The position numbers were made by a program, and so were the translations under genes. The notes below the pieces were generated by a model that made no database searches, was not told the origin of the DNA, and worked only from the letters and a program-made list of their open reading frames with translations. Positions 23,753-34,303 of a stretch of DNA of 64,000 bases are shown in pieces; the stretch's first letter is position 1; every line of letters starts with the position of its first letter. The stretch comes from Clusia tigrina. Taxonomy: Eukaryota; Arthropoda; Insecta; Diptera; Clusiidae. The stretch spans positions 128,571,829 to 128,635,828 of the forward strand of contig OV050032.1 of the NCBI GenBank assembly GCA_920105625.2. The letters are read 5' to 3'.

Positions 23753-24551
23753 TCCATCCTATCCTTCTGGAGAAGGTGGTGCAATCACCTCTTGATCTTA
23801 TATATTATTTCTTAATCGACTGCTACGGATAGTTGCTTTGTAATCTGCGCTTGCCATCAACATTGTCGCTTCTTTTTTTTCGCCTTGTTTTATTCCCATT
23901 TTTTTTGTTTATTTTCATTATTGTTTTTCTTCTATTACATTTTTCTTGTCGTTGGTCCTTTCTTTATTTATTTTATTTATTTTTTAAATTATTTTTTTTC
24001 ATACTTTTTTTTTAAAAGATATATTTTCCTTTCAAGTTTTCTTTTTTATTCATTCTCTCTCAAATGGACTCTATTTATCTCGGCGATTACATAGTATTGT
24101 ATAACGGACAATTTGCAATTTACTATTTATGTTTGGTGTATTATACTATATATTAACTTTACCTTCCTAAACTTCAGCTGTTGCTGTTGGCCCTGGTGAT
24201 GCCCGTCCCACGGCGTACCATGTTCTCGGCTCGTTGGTTCCCGAAATTGGCGAGAACCAGCAATAAAATAAAATAAAATATGTGTATAAAGAATAATTTT
24301 TTGCTTATAAAAAATTAGCTTATTGCGACTGTTTTCACGCGACGTTGCCCTTGAACTTGCTTTATTCAACAATATTATTTAATATTAAGTTTTGACCTAA
24401 TTCCACAGCCGCTGTTTTGATGTTCTTGATTTGGGGTAGGTCTATATGTGAACACATGTATATTAGTTTTGCATTGCAATGCAACTCGAGCATTAATACA
24501 GAAAAATCGGTTTTATTTATGCTAAGGCAATAGTGTATGCGCACAAACTAT

Positions 24552-26880
24552 CTACCTGGGGGTTCTTGAGTGGAAAAGCTTTAAAAGATTGTTGTGCAGC
24601 TTCTTAGGTTTACCTCTTATCGTTACCACAGTTGTAACCGGGCTGCGGACCTCTTCCACCGCATATGGACCACTCCAAACGGGTGAGAATTTATTTTTCC
24701 TGGTCTGGTTCTTCAAAAGTACTCTGTCTCCTATGTTAAACACGGTTGGATTTAGAGTCTTGTTGTAGGCTTTTCTGGCCGCTTTCTTTGCCTTCTCCTG
24801 ATTCTCCCTGACTAGTTCATGTGCTCTCTGGAACTGATACTTACGTACTTTATTCGGACCATGAGTGTTGTAAACCGGTGCGCACTTTCACTACAGGTCA
24901 AAGTCATGTCAAAGTAAAATCCGTAAAGCGTCTAAAACGGTGTTTGCTTCGTTGAGACGTGGACTGAGTTGTTATGCACGTGCATAGCTGTAGTCAGCCA
25001 TTGGCTCAAATTGATCCGTCCTCCTTAGCGAAGCTACGCAAATACTCGGCCAGACGCCGGTGACTTTGTTATTCCTAATAGTTTGCATGTCTCCGAAAAC
25101 AATTTAGATAAGAAGTTTGATCCGTTATCGGTCATCAGAACCTTCGGTATGTTGTACCGCGCAACGATTTCATCGAAAAATGCTTTGGCCACAGTGCCCG
25201 CTTCAGCGTCGCATGCCAAGTACTTAGAAAAATCATCCTGGAACGTAAGGATGTTTTTGTTGCCAGATACCGTCTCTGGTAATATGCCCACGATATCCAT
25301 ATATACCTTGTCGAATGGTCGAGCTGGTGTGTCAGTCAATACCATTGGCATTTTTTCGTCAATTTAGAACTTTTATTTACCTGACATTTAGGGCAGCTTC
25401 TTACATACCTTTTAATGTCTCCGAACATCCCCTTCCAAGCGTACTCCCGTTTTACTCGCTTGTACGTCTTCCATGACCCTTGGTGCCCGCCCAGTATTGA
25501 ATGATGGTAACTCTTTAGTACCTTCAGTATATCTCTTTGGCTTCCTAGCCATTCTACTTCAGTAGCTGGTCGTTCCACCATTTCCCTTTTGTTTGTGTCA
25601 TTCTCCTCGGGTTCTTCGCCTATACTTTGAACAAGATTTACTTCTTCCTCTATCCTGGTCTTCGTCTTGGTTCTCGTTTGAACCATTACCACTTTCTTCA
25701 GCTCCTGTGGTACTCAGCTGAGTGCATCTGCATTAAGATTCTTTTTTCCCGGCTTGTATATGATTTCAAAATCATATTCAGACAAGTTATGCCTGAACCG
25801 GGCCAACCGAGAAGTTTGATCCTTCAAGTTTGCGATTCCACGCAACGGTTGGTGATCAGTGTAGATCTTAAATGGTCTACCCAGCAGGTATGCCCGGAAG
25901 TTTTTCGTTGCCCAAACTATGGCCAAGAACTCCTTCTCTATTGTCGAATACCGCTTCTCGGTATCGCTAAGCGCTCTACTTGCAAACGCAATCGGTCGGT
26001 CGCTTCCGACTTTACCTCCTAACGCTTCATTACTTGCGGCGGTGGTCAGCAAAAAGGTTTGCGTAAAATCCGGATACGCTAGATCCGGTGGTGAGCTAAT
26101 TATTTCTTTCAGTTTTCAAACGCCCTCTGGCAACTGTTAGTCCATGCTAACATTGCTTCTTTTCGCAAAAGTTTGTTTGTCGGCAACGCTATTCCAGCTA
26201 GACCCTCCACGAACTTCCTATAGTAGTTCACTAGCCCTAGGAACGCTTGCAATTCTTTTATGTTCTTCGGAATGACAAAATTCCTTACACATTCCACTTT
26301 TAGCGGGTCCGGCAGTGCTCCTGCCTCTGAACAACGGTGTCCCAAGTAGATAACCTCTCTCCGCAAAAATTGACACTTCTCTGTGTTCAATTTCAAATTG
26401 TGCTTTCTTAACTTTTGGAGAACTTTGCACAAACGTTGCGAATGTTGCTGCAAATTCTTTCCATAAATTACTATGTAGTCGAGATACACGAAACAGTCTA
26501 ACCCCTGTAAGCCTGTCAGCACATGGTTCATTAGCCGTTGGAAGGTAGCTGGTGCTCCTGTTAATCCAAACGGCATCCTGTTGAACTCATAGTGCCCTAG
26601 ACCGGTACTAAACGCGGGTATCCTGGGTATCCACCAACACCTGGTGGTAGCCACTCGCTAAATCAAGCGTAGAAAAATATCTACTGTGTCCCAACTGGTC
26701 CAGGATTTCTTCTATCCGTGGAATTGGGAACACCTGCTTGACAGTGGCGTCATTCAATTTTCTAAAATCAACGACCAATCTCCACTTCTTCTTGTCCGGA
26801 GTACCCCCCTTTTTCGGAACGAAGATGATCGGTTGGTTCCAAGGCGACGTTCTCGGCGATATTATATCGTCCTGTAGCAT
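24552..26880 (-). pseudogene. pol: gypsy2 pol piece: RT, RNase H, integrase (first assembled copy)
   Basis: Identical in layout to 29457-31806 and described there. RT (26109-26880) has YLDY in place of YLDD. RNase H (25714-26052) reads LLTTAASNEA where Asp is expected. Integrase (25034-25692) keeps both aspartates (YMDIVGILP, MTDNGSNF) but lacks the glutamate region. The C-terminal domain is at 24552-24743. Confidence 0.9.
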
Positions 26881-27380
26881 NNNNNNNNNNNNNNNNNNNN
26901 NNNNNNNNNNNNNNNNNNNNNNNNNNNNNNNNNNNNNNNNNNNNNNNNNNNNNNNNNNNNNNNNNNNNNNNNNNNNNNNNNNNNNNNNNNNNNNNNNNNN
27001 NNNNNNNNNNNNNNNNNNNNNNNNNNNNNNNNNNNNNNNNNNNNNNNNNNNNNNNNNNNNNNNNNNNNNNNNNNNNNNNNNNNNNNNNNNNNNNNNNNNN
27101 NNNNNNNNNNNNNNNNNNNNNNNNNNNNNNNNNNNNNNNNNNNNNNNNNNNNNNNNNNNNNNNNNNNNNNNNNNNNNNNNNNNNNNNNNNNNNNNNNNNN
27201 NNNNNNNNNNNNNNNNNNNNNNNNNNNNNNNNNNNNNNNNNNNNNNNNNNNNNNNNNNNNNNNNNNNNNNNNNNNNNNNNNNNNNNNNNNNNNNNNNNNN
27301 NNNNNNNNNNNNNNNNNNNNNNNNNNNNNNNNNNNNNNNNNNNNNNNNNNNNNNNNNNNNNNNNNNNNNNNNNNNNNNNN
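26881..27380. other. Assembly gap, 500 N
   Basis: Exactly 500 undetermined bases, a conventional placeholder for a scaffold gap of unknown size. Reading frames running through it are meaningless. Confidence 0.99.
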
Positions 27381-28020
27381 AAATCTAGTGTTTTACGTAG
27401 AGGATTGGTCATCAGCCAGGTGGACGTGAAAAATTTTAACGGTGCATTCGGAGGAAGCATCAGGACTATGGCTCGGTAATGGTGAACCACAGCAAGGTCG
27501 ATGGTGTAAGATTTAGATTGCATGTAGTAGAGCTGGACAAGGAGGGGGTTCCGGCCGACGGAATCATTGGTAGAGATAACCTCTGGAATCGCACCATTCT
27601 TACACACAATGAGAAAAGAGTTAGTGCTCTTCGATAAGCACAAACCAAAGAAGTTGTACTTTTCACCTCAAGTCCTGGCAGGAGGAACCATTAATGGGAT
27701 CAGTGCCAGAGGGTCGGAAACTGTAGGTGCCAGGTCCACAAGAATATTCATTCTCCAGGTGCATTCGAAACTCCCGACAGTAATTCTGCACAAGCAAACA
27801 GCTTGCAGACGGAGTTTACTTGGGACACACTGTGACACATGTCAACAACGGGCAGGGTAAACGCTTGTGTGTTGAATGCCACAGACCAGGATTATGTCAT
27901 AGATCAAGAGTTCAGGCCCAAGTTCACAAGTTTTGACAGCTTCAGGGTACCTAAATCGGGTTCAGTTACCCAGATAAGACAATCGAACGTGAAAGAGAGG
28001 ATGGAGAAGGTGCTGGCGTC
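27381..28020 (+). pseudogene. gypsy2 protease region, repeated after the gap
   Basis: A second version of 22479-23116 starting at the first base after the gap. Compared with 22479-22960 it carries at least six single-base indels, nearly all in homopolymers (for example one G fewer near 27470 and one A more near 27643). Further into the contig the match becomes clean. This is what an unpolished contig end looks like. Confidence 0.88.
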
Positions 28021-28227
28021 ATATATATATATATATGGGATGGTGATAGTCAGCGCAAGGACAGCGCCAGGAAAGGCACGACTACCCCGTCATGTTGCAG
28101 GAAACCATCCTAATACTTTGATGAACCTGGCTATGTTCCTAATATTAATGGATGATAGCTCTGTCAGGCTTGTAACAAATGGGGCACCAAAGGTGCGAAT
28201 TCTTCTTCTCCTCAAGGATGGGCAGTG
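28021..28227 (-). mobile_element. I-like non-LTR element, 3' end with (TA)n tail
   Basis: Same sequence as 23117-23322: C-terminal coding end, short 3' UTR and TA tail. AGTG at 28224-28227 is the target duplication of the full gypsy2 copy, partner of 38552-38555. Confidence 0.85.
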
Positions 28228-28657
28228 TGTTGTACCTGCTCGGCGAGAACGGTGCGACACGCACGGCAGTTGTCCGGTGGTTCCTGGACCTGAAAATTTA
28301 GCAATGACTCTATTATTAAGACTGTGCCGAATTGCGGCGCAAAAAACAAGTCACTACCGTATTGCTTTCAAAAATACAACTCATTTATTAAATTAAAAAC
28401 ACTTATATTTATAAACTTACATTTACGCTATACAGTGTAACCTACTTTCATCTATTCTGCTTTCGCGGCAACTAGGTCATGCACTGCTTACCTTAACAGT
28501 TCATTACCTGGCCTAATTTCATTTGCGTGCTGATCATGCACTTTGATCCGCAGCTGCATGTACCGAGTCACCCTGAAAGCTTACATTGGTTTACACTGTA
28601 TGGGAAGTCATGTCGTGGGTCCACTACTCGTAGATAGCCGAATCTTGACTCACAACA
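28228..28657 (-). repeat. gypsy2 3' LTR
   Basis: 430 bp, TG...CA, identical in extent to 23323-23752. In the element's sense a purine tract (complement of TCCATCCTATCCTTCTGG) lies immediately before it. Confidence 0.9.
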
Positions 28658-29456
28658 TCCATCCTATCCTTCTGGAGAAGGTGGTGCAATCACCTCTTGA
28701 TCTTATATATTATTTCTTAATCGACTGCTACGGATAGTTGCTTTGTAATCTGCGCTTGCCATCAACATTGTCGCTTCTTTTTTTTCGCCTTGTTTTATTC
28801 CCATTTTTTTTGTTTATTTTCATTATTGTTTTTCTTCTATTACATTTTTCTTGTCGTTGGTCCTTTCTTTATTTATTTTATTTATTTTTTAAATTATTTT
28901 TTTTCATACTTTTTTTTTAAAAGATATATTTTCCTTTCAAGTTTTCTTTTTTATTCATTCTCTCTCAAATGGACTCTATTTATCTCGGCGATTACATAGT
29001 ATTGTATAACGGACAATTTGCAATTTACTATTTATGTTTGGTGTATTATACTATATATTAACTTTACCTTCCTAAACTTCAGCTGTTGCTGTTGGCCCTG
29101 GTGATGCCCGTCCCACGGCGTACCATGTTCTCGGCTCGTTGGTTCCCGAAATTGGCGAGAACCAGCAATAAAATAAAATAAAATATGTGTATAAAGAATA
29201 ATTTTTTGCTTATAAAAAATTAGCTTATTGCGACTGTTTTCACGCGACGTTGCCCTTGAACTTGCTTTATTCAACAATATTATTTAATATTAAGTTTTGA
29301 CCTAATTCCACAGCCGCTGTTTTGATGTTCTTGATTTGGGGTAGGTCTATATGTGAACACATGTATATTAGTTTTGCATTGCAATGCAACTCGAGCATTA
29401 ATACAGAAAAATCGGTTTTATTTATGCTAAGGCAATAGTGTATGCGCACAAACTAT
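28658..29456 (-). other. gypsy2 3' non-coding region
   Basis: About 800 bp between the integrase end and the LTR. It is T-rich on the plus strand at 28770-28960 and holds short frames that resemble nothing I recognise. I see no env-like transmembrane or fusion motif here. Confidence 0.6.
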
Positions 29457-31830
29457 CTACCTGGGGGTTCTTGAGTGGAAAAGCTTTAAAAGATTGTTGT
29501 GCAGCTTCTTAGGTTTACCTCTTATCGTTACCACAGTTGTAACCGGGCTGCGGACCTCTTCCACCGCATATGGACCACTCCAAACGGGTGAGAATTTATT
29601 TTTCCTGGTCTGGTTCTTCAAAAGTACTCTGTCTCCTATGTTAAACACGGTTGGATTTAGAGTCTTGTTGTAGGCTTTTCTGGCCGCTTTCTTTGCCTTC
29701 TCCTGATTCTCCCTGACTAGTTCATGTGCTCTCTGGAACTGATACTTACGTACTTTATTCGGACCATGAGTGTTGTAAACCGGTGCGCACTTTCACTACA
29801 GGTCAAAGTCATGTCAAAGTAAAATCCGTAAAGCGTCTAAAACGGTGTTTGCTTCGTTGAGACGTGGACTGAGTTGTTATGCACGTGCATAGCTGTAGTC
29901 AGCCATTGGCTCAAATTGATCCGTCCTCCTTAGCGAAGCTACGCAAATACTCGGCCAGACGCCGGTGACTTTGTTATTCCTAATAGTTTGCATGTCTCCG
30001 AAAACAATTTAGATAAGAAGTTTGATCCGTTATCGGTCATCAGAACCTTCGGTATGTTGTACCGCGCAACGATTTCATCGAAAAATGCTTTGGCCACAGT
30101 GCCCGCTTCAGCGTCGCATGCCAAGTACTTAGAAAAATCATCCTGGAACGTAAGGATGTTTTTGTTGCCAGATACCGTCTCTGGTAATATGCCCACGATA
30201 TCCATATATACCTTGTCGAATGGTCGAGCTGGTGTGTCAGTCAATACCATTGGCATTTTTTCGTCAATTTAGAACTTTTATTTACCTGACATTTAGGGCA
30301 GCTTCTTACATACCTTTTAATGTCTCCGAACATCCCCTTCCAAGCGTACTCCCGTTTTACTCGCTTGTACGTCTTCCATGACCCTTGGTGCCCGCCCAGT
30401 ATTGAATGATGGTAACTCTTTAGTACCTTCAGTATATCTCTTTGGCTTCCTAGCCATTCTACTTCAGTAGCTGGTCGTTCCACCATTTCCCTTTTGTTTG
30501 TGTCATTCTCCTCGGGTTCTTCGCCTATACTTTGAACAAGATTTACTTCTTCCTCTATCCTGGTCTTCGTCTTGGTTCTCGTTTGAACCATTACCACTTT
30601 CTTCAGCTCCTGTGGTACTCAGCTGAGTGCATCTGCATTAAGATTCTTTTTTCCCGGCTTGTATATGATTTCAAAATCATATTCAGACAAGTTATGCCTG
30701 AACCGGGCCAACCGAGAAGTTTGATCCTTCAAGTTTGCGATTCCACGCAACGGTTGGTGATCAGTGTAGATCTTAAATGGTCTACCCAGCAGGTATGCCC
30801 GGAAGTTTTTCGTTGCCCAAACTATGGCCAAGAACTCCTTCTCTATTGTCGAATACCGCTTCTCGGTATCGCTAAGCGCTCTACTTGCAAACGCAATCGG
30901 TCGGTCGCTTCCGACTTTACCTCCTAACGCTTCATTACTTGCGGCGGTGGTCAGCAAAAAGGTTTGCGTAAAATCCGGATACGCTAGATCCGGTGGTGAG
31001 CTAATTATTTCTTTCAGTTTTCAAACGCCCTCTGGCAACTGTTAGTCCATGCTAACATTGCTTCTTTTCGCAAAAGTTTGTTTGTCGGCAACGCTATTCC
31101 AGCTAGACCCTCCACGAACTTCCTATAGTAGTTCACTAGCCCTAGGAACGCTTGCAATTCTTTTATGTTCTTCGGAATGACAAAATTCCTTACACATTCC
31201 ACTTTTAGCGGGTCCGGCAGTGCTCCTGCCTCTGAACAACGGTGTCCCAAGTAGATAACCTCTCTCCGCAAAAATTGACACTTCTCTGTGTTCAATTTCA
31301 AATTGTGCTTTCTTAACTTTTGGAGAACTTTGCACAAACGTTGCGAATGTTGCTGCAAATTCTTTCCATAAATTACTATGTAGTCGAGATACACGAAACA
31401 GTCTAACCCCTGTAAGCCTGTCAGCACATGGTTCATTAGCCGTTGGAAGGTAGCTGGTGCTCCTGTTAATCCAAACGGCATCCTGTTGAACTCATAGTGC
31501 CCTAGACCGGTACTAAACGCGGGTATCCTGGGTATCCACCAACACCTGGTGGTAGCCACTCGCTAAATCAAGCGTAGAAAAATATCTACTGTGTCCCAAC
31601 TGGTCCAGGATTTCTTCTATCCGTGGAATTGGGAACACCTGCTTGACAGTGGCGTCATTCAATTTTCTAAAATCAACGACCAATCTCCACTTCTTCTTGT
31701 CCGGAGTACCCCCCTTTTTCGGAACGAAGATGATCGGTTGGTTCCAAGGCGACGTTCTCGGCGATATTATATCGTCCTGTAGCATTCCCTGCTCCTGCCT
31801 GTTCACCTCATCCTAGTGAGCTTGAGGCAG
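29457..31830 (-). pseudogene. pol: gypsy2 RT, RNase H and integrase, degenerate
   Basis: RT starts with DEVNRQEQGMLQ-type sequence. It keeps the first catalytic Asp (YFSTLDLASGY), but the YLDD box reads VYLDYIVIYG, losing the last Asp. RNase H has LLTTAASNEALGG: the usual TDAS is TAAS and a few following residues are missing. Integrase has the zinc region (HHSILGGHQGS, CPKCQVNKSS), the first Asp (YMDIVGILP) and the second Asp (LMTDNGSNF). The part carrying the catalytic Glu is deleted near 29960-29985. The C-terminal domain (NIGDRVLLKNQTRKNKF) ends at 29457. Frameshifts separate the pieces. Confidence 0.92.
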
Positions 31831-32640
31831 TCAGTACTGTTTCCCGTTTATCGGCAGCTGATTGGCCACCGTGGGAATTTCGTGCGTAATATCCGGTGTA
31901 TTCGTCAGCTGGTCTCCTTCCAGCAAAATAATGTCGTGAAAGGAGGCGCAGGCTGACTCAATTGAGGCTTTCTCCTCCAAGTTAACGCTGGGATTCAACT
32001 TGAGTGACGCCAGCACCTTCTCCATCCTCTCTTTCACGTTCGATTGTCTTATCTGGGTAACTGAACCCGATTTAGGTACCCTGAAGCTGTCAAAACTTGT
32101 GAACTTGGGCCTGAACTCTTGATCTATGACATAATCCTGGTCTGTGGCATTCAACACACAAGCGTTTACCCTGCCCTTGTTGACATGTGTCACAGTGTGT
32201 CCCAAGTAAACTCCGTCTGCAAGCTGTTGCTTGTGCAGAATTACTGTCGGGAGTTTCGAATGCACCTGGAGAATGAATATTCTTGTGGACCTGGCACCTA
32301 CAGTTTCCGACCCTCTGGCACTGATCCCATTAATGGTTCCTCCCTGCCAGGACTTGAGGTGAAAAGTACAACTTCTTTGGTTGTGCTTATCGAAGAGCAC
32401 TAACTCTTTTCTCATTGTGTGTAAGATGGTGCGATTCCAGAGGTTATCTCTACCAATGATTCCGTCGGCCGGAACCCCCTCCTTGTCCAGCTCTACTACA
32501 TGCAATCTAAATCTTACACCATCGACCTTGCTGTGGTTCACCATTACCGAGCCCATAGTCCTGATGCTTCCTCCGAATGCACCGTTAAAATTTTTCACGT
32601 CCACCTGGCTGATGACCAATCCTCTACGTAAAACACTAGA
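31831..32640 (-). pseudogene. gypsy2 protease region and linker
   Basis: A frame of 262 residues with GVPADGIIGRDNLWN (retropepsin-like) and a linker (FHDIILLEGDQL) resembling the short stretch before RT in gypsy elements. It ends at a stop at 31831, after which RT begins in another frame. I do not see the DTG motif; it may lie in the decayed stretch at 32640-32830. Confidence 0.78.
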
Positions 32641-32831
32641 TTTCTAGTTAGCCTCCTGCTCCTCTCGGGTAGTCTCGTGCTTTTCTCGTTCTGTTTCTCC
32701 CAAGGAACAGTCTCGAGGAGACTCTTGCTCCCCCTCCCTCCTTGCCTCGGTCCTCATATCACTGGGCACAAGAGAAACTCTCCTTGCTGCTTTTGGCCTA
32801 AATTACGCTTTCTCTGCTTCGGCTCTCCGGT

Positions 32832-34297
32832 CTACTGGCCTTGACCGGGCCGCTGGAAGTTTCCCTGACCCGGCTGACCCCGTCTGTTCCTGCATTCCGC
32901 CGCTCTATGACCGATTTGGCCGCACGAAAAGCACCTCATGCCTTGTCTAGGTCTGTTTTCCTTCACAACGACCTGAGGACGAGACCCCGGCTGCTGGTGG
33001 ACATTACCATCCCAATTCCTAGAACCCGACAACGTGGGTCCTGAATTTTTGAGACTTGCGTTCCCTGGACTGCTCCTGTCAGGACTTCTCCTTAGCAACC
33101 CTGACTGCCATGTTCCCGAAGACATCTCAGCCCTTGCTGGTGTTAGACTTGCTCCGCACGTTCCATCTGCCTCATGCCCATATAACCTGAACTCACCACA
33201 GTATGGAGCATTCTTCCTGACGATACACTCATCTCGTGTATGCCGCCACTTATTGCAGAAGGAGCAGACAGGTATTGCCTGACGCAACTCTCCTTCTGTT
33301 CAACTCCCGTCCAGCTTTGCACCTCCATATGTACCTGTACCGGTGTCGTAATTTCCTTCTGTGTGCGTGAGTCTGTCACGTACGCTTCTCCGCCTCTTGC
33401 TACAGCCACAGGTACGTCCTGCCTGTTAAATAAGGCATTTAGTTCACTGGCACTAGGTTGACTTCTTTCCACCAGAAACTGCGCCCTGATGGCTTCCTCC
33501 ACCAACTCTTCCAGAGTCCCGGTCCGAATACCCAGCATGTGCACCCTTAACGCAGGCTCCCTCAGTCCCACTACAAAAGCTGTCAGTACCGACTTGTCAA
33601 CCTCATATAGCAGCGCCTTGTCATCCACACCGTTGTATTTGCCACGAACGATTTTCGGCGCACACACCTGCAATGTGTTCAATCGCCTAGCAAAGACTCG
33701 TATCTCTTCGCCTGCCAACTGCCGAGCTACCCTGATTTCCTGAGTGACTTCTTCCAACGTTCTTGTCCGTACGTTTTCTTTATTAATGTATACTCGTACA
33801 ATTCTTCCACGCCACTAAAACTTTTCGGCAAAACCAGATTGTACGCATCTCCGAACAACTTCTGTTTCACACAATCGAAAAAGTCTTGCAGTTCGTCAGG
33901 ACGAATACTCCTCTTTGCTAGTTCACACCCACGGATAAATCGATGAACCTCCGATCTTAAGTCCACCGACTCAGCACCAGTAAATACTGGTACTAGCCTG
34001 GACACGGTCTTGGAGATATCCTCAATACCCATCCTTCCGTCCCTTTTCGATACCCTCGCATCTAGCGGAATTCGGCCCGCGCTCTCTCCTGTCTCGAGTA
34101 GATATGCCACCAATGAAGGCTTTAAACTTAGTGGACTATGTGAATCCAAACGACTAGGCGTGTCGCAAATGGGCTCCCCCTTGTGGAGCTCCCCCTGACT
34201 TCTGAGCAAGCGAAACCCCAACTTCTGACGGCAAGTTCCTAGGCTAACAACAATCACTCACTATACCGCCACTGCACAACCAAAGAAGTCAATTCCA
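32832..34297 (-). pseudogene. gag: gypsy2 gag, C-terminal part with zinc knuckles
   Basis: Mirror of 20818-22290: capsid-like frames at 33727-34257 and 33143-33757 and a knuckle frame at 32832-33287 with two good CCHC motifs and one degenerate. The frames overlap because of frameshifts. The gag is split from its N-terminus by the Jockey-like insertion at 34304. Confidence 0.87.
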
Positions 34298-34303
34298 TAT
34301 CCC

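Larger units (their letters stand above)
23323..26880 (-). mobile_element. gypsy2 3' half (RT to 3' LTR), copy ending at the gap
   Basis: Minus strand: RT, RNase H and integrase remnants (24552-26880), a long non-coding stretch, PPT (23753-23770, purine-rich on minus) and 3' LTR (23323-23752). It is a duplicate of 28228-31785, shifted by 4905 bp, and breaks off at the N gap. It probably represents the same locus assembled twice. Confidence 0.9.

Noticed and set aside
23638..23832. 64-residue frame in the gypsy2 LTR (also 28543-28737 and, on minus, 17058-17252)
   Set aside because: It spans the LTR and PPT; its recurrence follows from the LTR being repeated, not from selection on a protein.
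23833..24094. Small Phe/Leu-rich membrane-protein-like frames at 23833-24094 and 28738-28999
   Set aside because: They come from T-rich sequence in the gypsy2 3' non-coding region and have no conserved pattern.
26738..27643. Long frames across the N gap
   Set aside because: They consist mostly of undetermined bases and join unrelated sequence.
22479..31785. A genuine tandem duplication of gypsy2 pol
   Set aside because: The second copy starts exactly at the gap edge with homopolymer indels; an unmerged contig overlap explains it better.
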